Both the position numbers and the translations under genes were made by a program. From Prostheceraeus crozeri (lineage: Eukaryota; Platyhelminthes; Polycladida; Euryleptidae): 64,000 bases of DNA. The stretch lies in assembly GCA_907163375.1 (NCBI GenBank), contig CAJQUW010003055.1, forward strand, positions 186,001 to 250,000, in the 5' to 3' direction. Under the pieces are notes generated by a model. The model was not told the origin of the DNA and made no database searches. It saw only the letters and a list, made by a program, of their open reading frames with translations. Shown one piece after another: positions 55,190 to 64,000 of the stretch; positions within the stretch are counted from its first letter, which is position 1; the number at the start of each line of letters is the position of its first letter.

Positions 55190-56280
55190 AGCTACAAACG
55201 ATATTATCAACCGATACTATCATAGAAATTGACAATACCATAGAAAGTTCTAGAATAGAAATTGCATAAAAATTATGGCACACGCCGGGGGAACTTAGTT
55301 GGGGCAAAAAGAAAATTGTAGCAGCTGGTTTCCTGTTTTTCTGGTTGGCATTTATATTTATCAAGGCAATTTGTGATCTGGATTGTTGCCCTTGTCCAAA
55401 AACCATGTACTCAAAAGCAATAATGAATCTACAAAATGCTGCGCCGACAGGATGGCAAAGAAGGAAATCCTCTAAAACGTTCTGTACGTTCATCATTTTG
55501 AAATATCGCTCTGATAATCTATCAAGAGTATAATCAGACACATATGCAACTTGTAATGTCGATTTACAGAACATGCATTACTCCAGCTTGAAATAAGAGG
55601 CCAAGAAATGTTAGAGCATTTATTTTACTTTAAAGGGCTCCTGTACATTATATTTGAACAATTTTCAAAATCTCTGCATACAATGGAAAATCAGCTTCCA
55701 ATATATCATCAAATTATATCACATCAGTCATTCAATGATTAATCGAAGAGTTCCAGCAACATTCTATTTATCTGAAAAATGATTGTAGGTAAAAAAGATT
55801 TTACGTGTGCTTATTCCAGAAAAACACTAAGTTTCTTAACCGCTTGACGGAGAAATTATCCAATAATTAGAAATTTTATCTGTGAATTCTTGAGATGTTC
55901 TTCCAACCAGTACAGCGACCACTTTCAATATAACTCTGTGAACCAAATTTTAATTCGTATTCCAGTGTTGAATAATTGTATAATGGTTGTCAATGACAGG
56001 CACAAATAGACACAGCATATTGATCCATGGAATAGTAGGCTATTTCACATGAAACAATGCCGCCATCTCACTTGCAATTCTCTTCATGAAAATCCTGTAA
56101 TAAGGTGTCAACAACTTCCACAACCAATTTGGCGAATAGTTTCACTATGATAGAATGTTTTAGATCGAATCTGATCTAATAACCATAGATTTTTCCATGT
56201 TCCATCATTGTACATAGACAAGATATCAAACTTCAATTCTAGTGTACTATTATCCACTTCTATGGATACTATCAACAAAG
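55190..56280 (-). repeat. Unrecognised dispersed repeat, copy B
   Basis: Reverse-oriented, about 97% like copy A by eye. It keeps both frames: 56308-56108 (SIEVDNSTLELKFDILSMYN to QIGCGSC) and 55574-55188 (start MFCKSTLQVAYVSDYTLDRL). Extends a few dozen bases further upstream than A. Confidence 0.8.
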
Positions 56281-58007
56281 TAGCTGGTATTGCACAATTT
56301 GATATCACTGTCTGGATCAGTTGATATCAAGCAACATCAACCGTTTGAGTTAGTGATGTCTATTTTGATAATCGATGGAGAAGCAGACAATACCATACAT
56401 AGATAGAGGCACCATGCTGCAGTGAATGCCATAGTATTGAAGGTTATCTATGGAATCAATCAATACTACTACCATGGATTTCTATATAGTATTCTATATC
56501 GGGATGAGACACTACCGATATCTACATACATTAGTAGTCCTGTTTTGAAGACAGTTGATTGTCAAGTATCACGATTATACTTTCTCAAAGTGACTTTCAA
56601 ATGTGTTGTCGATGGTTGTAGCACAAATTGTAGAACTCAAATAATTTCATTGTTTCCCAAAAGACTCTGAAAGATTCAGGAAAATATTGGCTGCAAAATA
56701 TTCGAGAATTTGAACAGGGAATTTGGAATCACATAATATCAAGAACATCTATTCCCACAGCTAGTGCATGAATGTTTCTTTATATCATTCCACGAGCTTT
56801 ACTTATGGTTTTGATAGAGGATAGATTGTGCATTAAGCCATTGACTGAAGTTGTAGAATTTTCGGAGCCATATCTACTCGCACAACAACTTATTAAAATC
56901 CGGTGAATTTGTTATTCCTTTTGCTTCCAATTGATTAAATTATAGAATTCCATTCTAGGAAAGTTGTCTGATATCAAGGAACTCTACTATATCGAAAAGT
57001 CAAGACACTTAAAAATGGCATATAATTGTGTTGTACAACAAAGCTTTGGCTTCAAATGGAATATAGAAAAGTTCAGCTCTTTTAACTCATTCTTTCTTAC
57101 ACGAATTAGCCATTCAAACACTGGAGCACTACAAATTCAATGACATTTTGGTAGCGCTCCAAATTTTCCGTTGTTTTATTGACGTGAATAATGTCAAGAT
57201 TCCAACGATATGACTTCATAAACGAAGTGAGCATTCCGATCCTATAAAATAAATTCAGAATTGTAAACTTGATTTTCTGGAACGTTTCCTTGTTGTCATG
57301 TTAGAAGCTTGGGTGGTCTCAGAATCTCTTAGCCTGAGTAGAGCCATTTTACGACATGATCCACTCCACCAAAACTCTTTGAGTGTAATTAGTGTTTCAT
57401 ATCTTTTTGTGGTTATAAGTATGTCCTCTTCGGACAAATTCATTCGAGTGCCGTTTCAGCTGGTATCGACAGTCTTCATGTGGAAAAAATTTGATATCTG
57501 TAAAGGATGTAACTGCTGATACAGAAAGAGCAAAATTATTTCCTTTCTAAGCATTCTGATGCGTCGCAAAGGTTTGAACGCTGCTGCTGATCGCTCAGAA
57601 TCAATTAATTTGCATTTTCTCGAGATTTTTTTCAGTCATGCCTGAACCCACAAACTCGGACTTAAGAAGAAAGGCATAGATGGATTTATAGTCAGAAAAG
57701 TCATCATTAAAAATTGTAGTCCTTCGTGTTATTTGATTCAAATCAAGTGAGAAGAGACCTCGTCCGACACTGCTTCAACGTAGATGAACAGGATTATTTG
57801 CTGTATTTTCTCGCGATGGTTGTTTGATTGTACCAACAAATTGTCTGATGGACATGACCATAAAAGCATGGAATTTATTGAAAATCCGCAAAAAGAAAGC
57901 CCAAAAAATCCTATCCACAAGAACTAATACAAAATTTTCGAAAAACTGCTTTGCATTTGTTGGCAAGAACTTTCATCGCGATGATTTGAAATCGGACATC
58001 CATTTCA
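56281..58007 (-). pseudogene. Decayed, unrecognised coding tract
   Basis: The minus strand has several protein-like blocks in changing frames: NDDFSDYKSIYAFLLKSEFV (about 57700-57640), FPHEDCRYQLKRHSNEFVRR (about 57490-57430) and MNLSEEDILITTKRYETLIT through LKEFWWSGSCRKMALLRLRD (57443-57330). They lie upstream of copy B in the same orientation and may be the missing 5' part of that element. Frameshifts prevent a full reading. 56797-56880 (plus) is an inverted copy of 61610-61687. No family recognised. Confidence 0.4.
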
Positions 58008-58037
58008 ATTTTCTGTACTGAAATGATTCGTCAATTG
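58008..58037. other. 30-bp target site duplication, left copy (RTE)
   Basis: ATTTTCTGTACTGAAATGAT plus TCGTCAATTG, identical to 61426-61455. Confidence 0.95.
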
Positions 58038-61000
58038 CTCACCTTTGCTCACCTTTACCGGCCACCAATCCCAAATTCCTCCAGGGTGGGCCGTATCGTC
58101 CTCTTCCATTTTACTCGATCGAGGGCCAGATTGTGGGTTATGCCTTTTCTCTCCAGATCTTTTTCTATGACCCTTTTCCATGATAGGGGTGGACGACCTC
58201 TTCTTCGTCTGCCAGATATCGATTGGTGCAGTGCTGTTTGGGTTATATGATCTTCCGGTCTTCTTCTGACGTGTCCGTACCATGCAAGCCGCTTGTACTC
58301 TATGAATCTATCGATGGATGGGATCCTCATCTTGCGTCGAATCTCTTCATTCTTAACTCGGTCCCGGAGGGTTAAACCTTGGCATCGCCTGAGCATCTTC
58401 ATTTCCGTCACCATCAGCCTTTGCGTATCTTTCTTCCTTGGTGCCCAACACTCTCCCCCATAGGTCATTGCCGGTCGTATCATAGCCTGGTAGATCTTTG
58501 ATTTTAGCTTGAGAGGAACTCCTTTGTCGTAGATAACTCCTGTCACTTGTCTCCAACTTTTCCATCCTGTTTGTATGCGGTTTTTGATGTCCTGCTCGCA
58601 AGATGATGTTACGTCTAACAGTGAACCAAGATACTTGAACTTCTTAACTGATGGGAGCGAGGTTCCATCCATTTGGATTTCTTCATCGTTCGCAGCGGTG
58701 GAGAGGTATTAACTCTTACTTCTGCTAATTCTGAGACCATTACTTTCCAGGGCATTGCGCCATAACTCCAGCCTGCTTTCTACCATTGTTTTGGAATCCC
58801 CACAAATCACCAGATCGTCAGCGTAGAGCATTTCTTTTGGGGGACTGCTCTCCAGATGCCCAGTTATCACATCCAAGACCAGTAAGAAGAGATATGGACT
58901 CAACGCCGATCCCTGGTGCAGCCCAACAGTGACCTCAAAAGGTAGAGTGCAACCATGCTTGGTTTTCACAATTGTTAGGGTTTCTCGATACATTTCCCGA
59001 ATCAGAGTTACATACACCTCCGGCACTCCTTTCCTTCTCAAACAGTTGAACAACAATGCTCGAGGAACAGAGTTGTACGCCTTTTCTAAATCCACGAAAA
59101 CTGCCCTGAAAGGCTCGTTCCCCTCTCTCAGGTTCTCCATAACCGTACGCATTACAAACAAGGGATCTGTGGTGCTATATCCAGGTCGGAATCCAAACTG
59201 GTTGTTTCGTACATTTGTGCACACTCTCAACCTCTTATTAATTATTCGCTCTAGGAGTTTGAAGCTGTGGCAGAGCAGTTTGTTGCCTCGATAGTTGCTG
59301 CAAACTCTGTGATCACCCTTATTTTTATATATTGGTGTTAAAATGCTCTCTCTCCACACCGCCGGCAATTGTTGATGGCCTTGGATGATCTCGTTGAAAT
59401 GATGCAGGCACAAGTGTACTCCTTTCTCTTCTAGCACTTTAATAGCTTCTATGGGTATGTCGTCGGGTCCGCAACTGCGCCTGCCTTTCATTTTGCTCAG
59501 TTCTTTCTGGAGTTCATCCTGGGTAATTTCAGCGATCGGACCATTCACTGCCAGTTCTGTGTTAATTTCATTATGTGGTCTTTCTTCATTCAGCAAATCG
59601 CAGAAATAATCCCTCCATATCGCTTTGTTACTATCGCTGGTCGTCTGAATTGTACCTTCAGAGTCTCTCATAAAGAAACCTTCGATGTTATCTTTGCATT
59701 TCTGGCTTCTGGACTTCGCTATCTTCAAAATCAGCTTTTCTCCCTCTTTCGACTCCAATTTCTCATACATTCCTTTCCATGCCTCTCTCCTTGCTTTGGC
59801 TACCGTCTTTTTGGCGTGCTTCTTGGCCAGTTTGTAACTTTCTCTATCAGCATCAAGGTTGGAGGTTTTCCATTTTTTGAAGCTAACCTTCTTGGCTTTG
59901 AAGGCACCTTGGACCTCGTCCGTCCACCACCAGGACTCTAAGTTACGAAAGGTTCCACCGCGTGTCACTCCACAGATCTCCTGCCCACAACTCCTCAGGA
60001 TATTTGTCACCTCCTCCCAATTAACTGCATCCTCTATACTCCTCAACGTGAGGCGCCTGAAGCTTTCTGCTGTCTCCTCGTCTGCTAACTTCCACCACTT
60101 GATCTTCATCTCTGCTTCTTTTTGCTTTGGTTTCGCCAGTGCTGCTGACCGATGGTCCATAACCAAAAGCTTATGCTGTGGGGCAGCACACTCATTTGGG
60201 ATCACTTTGCAGTTTTGAATTGCTCTTAGTTCGTCTGATGATATTAGAAAGAAGTCTATGACCGTCTTGTTGCCACCGCTTTTATAAGTCACTTTCTGTG
60301 CATCGTTCTTCACAAACCAGGTGTTAGCTATTCTGAGGTTGTTTGCCTGGGCTAACTGCATTAGTCTATCTCCCTCTGCGTTTCTACTGCCAAATCCGTG
60401 ACCCCCATGGGCCTCGCAGTTGTTCCTCTGCGCCCCAACATGACAGTTCATATCAGCACCAATGACAACTTTACATGATACTTCGAATCCCGAAATTATG
60501 TCTTCTAGCAGGCTCATAAACTCCTCCTTCTCAACATCTTGGCAACCTGCTTGGGGAGCATAGGCACTTATTAAAGCATAGGTCTTCATATTGCCAGGGT
60601 TGTATATCTTCATCAACATGAGCCGATCATTCACCCGGTTGACTTCTAGTATCTTCGACCAGTGATCTTGTTTTACTGCTATTCCAACTCCATTCTTCTT
60701 TGCTGTTCCACCTGAGTAGAAAAGCTTAAATCCGTGGCCAATTTCTCTCGCTTTAGTACCGGTCCACTTTGTTTCTTGAATGCACGCAAAATCCACTTTT
60801 CGCCTTTCAAGCACATCAGCTATTTCCATACTCCTACCCGTCATAGATCCGACATTCCATGTCCCAAAACGCCACATGCATGGTGTCTCGCGTTCTTTGT
60901 TTTTGTTTTTGACAACTTGCTTCTTTAGCCGCAGTCGTTGTCTGTTCTGCAGTAGCCCTTGCTCACTTGCCACACTGTCTGGGCGATGACAGCGCGCGTC

Positions 61001-61425
61001 GCTTGCGGGGGACGCCCTAGCCCTTATCGATTCAATGTTAGAGGTCATTTTCATATTTGCTTTGGCTGGGGTTTTTACTGCCGGATGCCCTTCCTGGCGC
61101 AAACCCTCCTCCTTTCTCGTCCTGGACTTGGGACCAGGCAATGGCGGAGAATTGCTTGGTTTTAAATCAGAGTTTTCCTTCTCCTAGATGGACTGCTTGC
61201 CAAGCTAACGAGCTCCATCTGCCCTTGGCAAGGGTTATTTTAGACTGGCGCCCTTAACTCGCCAGTGAGCCGCTGTTGTTAGCGTTACCCGGGGGGACCA
61301 CGTGGAGGTAACAGTCGGCTAATGGCCCATACTCGTGTAGCTATTTCGATGGCTTGAGGACGCCACTCCACAAACCAGCTACGTATGACCAAGGCCTTTC
61401 CCACCCCCTTTTCTGTACTTCTGGT
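58038..61425 (-). mobile_element. RTE-type LINE, apparently full length
   Basis: 3,388 bp between perfect 30-bp target duplications, so both ends are exact and the insertion is recent. It has a 5' region of about 370 bases containing GCCAGGAAGGGCATCCGGC, a motif I associate with RTE-type 5' ends, one long ORF, and a 3' UTR of only 17 bases made of AGGTGAG repeats, as expected for RTE. Confidence 0.93.
58055..61054 (-). pseudogene. RTE endonuclease-reverse transcriptase, one in-frame stop
   Basis: The first ATG (61054; MKMTSNIESIRA) gives 1,000 codons to the stop at 58055, the usual RTE length; a longer frame open to 61141 starts only with TTG. Endonuclease domain: WRFGTWNVGSMTGRSMEIAD (Asn), ACIQETKWTG (catalytic Glu), ISAYAPQAG, VIGADMNCHVGA (Asp/Asn), TVIDFFLIS and MDHRSA (Asp-His). 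RT domain: SCGPDDIPIEAIKV, ESILTPIYKNKGD, FGFRPGYSTTDPLF, AVFVDLEKAYNSVPRALL (Asp), GLHQGSALSPYLFLLVLDV, EMLYADDLVICGDS. The tail has FKYLGSLLDVTSSCEQDIKN, MIRPAMTYGGECWAP and RLAWYGHVRRR. The only defect seen is TAA at 58709-58711, in frame, about 220 codons before the end. It would remove the thumb/C-terminal part. Confidence 0.93.
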
Positions 61426-61455
61426 ATTTTCTGTACTGAAATGATTCGTCAATTG
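61426..61455. other. 30-bp target site duplication, right copy (RTE)
   Basis: Identical to 58008-58037. Upstream, TTTTCTGTACTTCTGGTA at 61409-61427 repeats part of it imperfectly. Confidence 0.95.
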
Positions 61456-61690
61456 TTGTATGAAAAATTACACATCAGTATGGAAATCTGGATGTATGGG
61501 CTATCCGACCAAATCTGTATTCGAAAGGTGCAGAAGTCGTCTAGCAAATTCTCATGGACTTTTCTTGAAAAAAGCGATTGATTTATACAAAGTTGTTTGT
61601 TAAGAACGATTGATATGCATGGCTCCGAAAATTCTACAGCTTCAGTCAATTGCGTAATGCACAATCTATTCTCTATCAAAACCATAAGTT
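61456..61690 (-). pseudogene. Decayed coding tract, continuation beyond the RTE insertion
   Basis: A 78-codon open frame: VLIENRLCITQLTEAVEFSE, then SLFSRKVHENLLDDFCTFRI and QIWSDSPYIQISILM. The sequence rejoins 58007 when the RTE element is set aside. 61610-61687 is repeated inverted at 56797-56880, where the reading VLIEDRLCIKPLTEVVEFSE is conserved. No family recognised. It stops at 61690, where Polinton coding sequence begins. Confidence 0.4.
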
Positions 61691-61692
61691 AA

Positions 61693-62171
61693 TATGAAAA
61701 TTCTGAATATGAAGAAGAAATAAGTTCGTGGTGTGAAGAAGCAGCAAAAAATAATCAGTTAGTAGAATCTAATAAAAATAACCATATAAAGATACAATTA
61801 ATAGATGATAGTGGTAATATGCAAGATCCTAGTAAACTAGATAAAACAATGAAACATTGTGTAATTTTTGATGATTGTGCTAATGATAGAAATCAGTCAG
61901 TTCAGAGAAATTATTTCACAAGAGGTAGACATAATAACTGTAGTGTTTTTATTTAACACAAAGTATGTATTCATTAGACGGAAGTGTTATTAGAAAGAAT
62001 GCAAATATAATTATACTATTTGAAATAAATGCAAGAAACTTAAGTGATTTGTTAAGAGATTTATGTGTAAGAAATAAAGATGAATTTAAACAATCGTGTA
62101 ACAATGCTTGGTCAAAGATTATGGCTTCATTACAATTAATATTGATAAAAAAATTCATGATAGAGTTATAG
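61693..62171 (+). pseudogene. Polinton packaging ATPase (A32/FtsK-HerA type), C-terminal part
   Basis: The frame is open from 61693. HCVIFDDCANDRNQ is the Walker B strand with the paired acidic residues, and YFTRGRHNNCSV is the sensor/arginine region typical of poxvirus A32-like packaging ATPases of Polintons and virophages. A break in a T-run at 61946-61952 gives a stop at 61954; the continuation is the frame from 61965 (RKNANIIILFEINARNLSDL). The Walker A (P-loop) half is absent, removed at the junction at 61690. The intact enzyme would pump DNA into capsids. Confidence 0.8.
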
Positions 62172-62228
62172 AAGATTTGTTCTCTGACTAAGCTTCGCCC
62201 CGATTGAAAGTCGATAGAAAATATTTTC

Positions 62229-62268
62229 GCGGAGTGATCGAACGGAGTGATCGAACGGAGTGATCGAA
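62229..62268. repeat. Short tandem repeat, 13-bp unit, three copies
   Basis: GGAGTGATCGAAC repeated between the ATPase and the next gene, in an otherwise AT-rich gap. Confidence 0.9.
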
Positions 62269-62310
62269 TATTATTTCTTATAAATTTTTTGTTAATAAAA
62301 ATAAAAAAAT

Positions 62311-62625
62311 ATGTTGAATGCTTACAAGATAGAACATGTACCAGTTTTAAAAGATTATCGACATCCTACAAATCCTGTAAATTCGAAGAAAGAAGTTAGA
62401 TTTTATTATCATCATAAATACGTAGCGCTCGTTACAGATTATAAAACAAAACATGGTATTAAACCGTGTGTTAAAACAAAAGACTTTCCACTTTGTTTAA
62501 GAAGTTTCCGAGTATTTTTGGCATACAATAATTTATGGTGGTTGCTTAAGAAAGAATATTTAACAACACATGAATTAGAAACATTACATCAATTACATAT
62601 TCCTGTGTATATCCAACGAAGTTGA
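62311..62625 (+). CDS. Small Polinton-associated protein, unknown function
   Basis: An intact 104-codon frame with ATG start. It is basic and aromatic (FYYHHKYVALVTDYKTKHG, FLAYNNLWWLLKKEYLT). No signal peptide or known domain. It lies between the ATPase and the polymerase in the same orientation, with 47 bases to the polymerase start, so it probably belongs to the element. Confidence 0.5.
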   Translation: MLNAYKIEHVPVLKDYRHPTNPVNSKKEVRFYYHHKYVALVTDYKTKHGIKPCVKTKDFPLCLRSFRVFLAYNNLWWLLKKEYLTTHELETLHQLHIPVYIQRS

Positions 62626-62671
62626 CGGAACCGAGGTTCTATGTAAAAATACATTTTTTCTTTTAAAAAAT

Positions 62672-64000
62672 ATGAATCGTGAAATGTCTCTCGGACAAAC
62701 GTCTAGGATTGATGAATTAAGCAAGAAACAAACTGCTGAGTTTGATGCACAAATTAAACATAGTAAACGTAGTAAACGTATTAAAAAACAGAAACGTACT
62801 AGGCGTAGTATTAGACGTAATACTAAAAAACAGAAAAGTGGAACAAAAGAAATATTAGAAACCCCTATTACTGATATCTTTTTTGATGATAGAATTAAGG
62901 ATGAACTTGGTGATGATTTATGTAATTTATTTAATCCAAATGACATTAAAAAAAATATGAAAATGTATCTTTTATTAATGTAGTAAATGATATGCGGAAA
63001 CTTTTAGCAAATGGTAAAATTATTAATTTACTTGGAAAAGTTGTTGAAGATCAGGAAAATATAATTCAAAATTTTTACGTAACCTTCTATAATAAAAATT
63101 CATTTGAAACATGGTTTTCGAATCTGGATGAGAAATCCGATGCTAACGAATGGATTTTTACAGGTAATATTAAATATGAAGATTTTGGAATGAAGTTAGT
63201 ACAAAAATCACATAAAGGTGCAGGTATTAATATGAAATATAGAATCAAAGAATATTTCGGTGAATATTGTTATATTCCTTCTGAAGATTTTTGTTTTATT
63301 AAATGTTATAATGTTTTACGAAGTTTTAATGAAGAACAAGGAGAAATGATGAAAGAAATGTTTAATAATTTTTTATATAAAGAGAAAGCCACATCTAGAA
63401 CAGGAGTAATGTCAAACTGCAAATTTTCTCAATTCAATAAATATTTTGGAGAATGTGTTCAATATTATAGTCCTGCCAATCGTCATTTAAATCCTAGAGG
63501 AATTGAAACGTTTCATAATTATGTTTATTACAATTATTTTCACGAAGCTTCAACAATTGGACACTATTGTTTAATTAATAAATCTCATAAATTAAAAGCT
63601 ATTAGAGAAATTGAAAATAATTTCAAACCCATATATAAAACAGTTACTGATGAAAATCTAACAACGCGTCCATATAAAATCATAACAAAGAAAAAAATTG
63701 ACTATAGTTCAACATATATTTGGGATCTCGAAACTTTTCCTGATCCTTACTGTTCAACAGCTCATCCTATTCCTTATGCTGTAGGAGGTATTAATTTTAA
63801 TAAATTTATATGTTGCTTACCGAAACAAAGATTGAAAGAATTAGAAACACGTTTGTTAAGTGATATGATTAAAATTAAACGATCAAAAGATGAAGATGAA
63901 ATTAAAAAAACTTAAAAAACAAATTAATGAGTATAATAATTTAACTGAATTAGAATTTAATAAACTTCGAAATTGTGTGAAAATATTTACGAGAACTGAT
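62672..64000 (+). pseudogene. Protein-primed family B DNA polymerase, N-terminal part, frameshifted
   Basis: ATG 62672 starts a Lys/Arg-rich N-terminal region (SKRSKRIKKQKRTRRSIRRN). An A-run at 62947-62954 shifts the frame; the polymerase continues as a 307-codon frame. At 63715-63740 YIWDLETFPDP is the Exo I motif (Asp and Glu as metal ligands) of the proofreading exonuclease, preceded by the long N-terminal domain. Another A-run near 63903-63909 shifts the frame again, and the coding sequence runs to the window end. The polymerase motifs proper lie outside. It replicates the linear element from a terminal protein (family knowledge). Confidence 0.85.

Larger units (their letters stand above)
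61691..64000 (+). mobile_element. Polinton/Maverick remnant (right edge of window)
   Basis: Packaging ATPase, a small unknown gene and the N-terminal part of a family B DNA polymerase, all on the plus strand and closely spaced. Its left side is cut at 61690, inside the ATPase gene. The right side runs off the window. Confidence 0.85.

Noticed and set aside
1..64000. Bacterial operon, toxin-antitoxin or phage defence island
   Set aside because: No prokaryotic gene organisation; introns, LINEs and LTR elements show animal DNA.

Overview
The window is AT-rich animal DNA, most likely from a marine invertebrate. The evidence is spliced genes (GT/AG introns at a receptor exon and in a pogo-type transposase), three kinds of non-LTR retrotransposon, a Penelope-like element, a Ty3/gypsy element, several Tc1/mariner families, foldback elements and Polinton (Maverick) genes. 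I cannot place it to a phylum. Only one convincing host gene is visible: the last exon of a rhodopsin-type receptor at 17144-18066 (minus). Nearly everything else is mobile DNA in various stages of decay.

Layout. 1-2145: one end of a Polinton (integrase, adenovirus-type protease, a small unknown gene). 3421-13869: a mariner-like transposon split by a Ty3/gypsy element (4130-11769, 5-bp target duplication GGTGT), whose 3' LTR is itself split by a 2.8-kb DNA transposon with CAC termini and 370-bp inverted repeats (8866-11684, 4-bp duplication TTTC); a 43-bp satellite (about 33 copies) lies next to the mariner start codon. 14163-16240: two inverted copies of a MITE and an LTR with primer site. 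17144-18066: receptor exon. 18741-23507: a long inverted-repeat element whose left arm is interrupted by a LINE. 25567-26063: foldback DNA and an 80-bp perfect palindrome. 26100-37560: mostly unannotatable non-coding DNA with scattered MITEs. 37567-38992: a second mariner with an inverted copy of its own 3' part. 39000-44095: an unrecognised dispersed repeat (three copies in the window) and a LINE. 44365-46394: a spliced pogo-like transposase. 47236-54366: MITEs, a Penelope-like remnant with flanking inverted repeats, LINE tails, a split Tc1 gene. 55190-61690: the third copy of the unknown repeat plus a decayed coding tract, interrupted by a nearly intact RTE-type LINE (58038-61425) with a perfect 30-bp target duplication. 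61693-64000: Polinton packaging ATPase (C-terminal part), a small gene and the start of the protein-primed DNA polymerase, running off the window.

The genes do not form a pathway. The useful information is the insertion history: nested elements give relative ages, and target duplications give exact ends. The breaks in the Polinton genes fall in A/T homopolymer runs, so they may be sequencing errors rather than decay. I found no convincing new defence or regulatory system; the best candidates for something undescribed are the CAC-terminal transposon, the unknown three-copy repeat with a conserved reading frame, and the decayed coding tract beside it.
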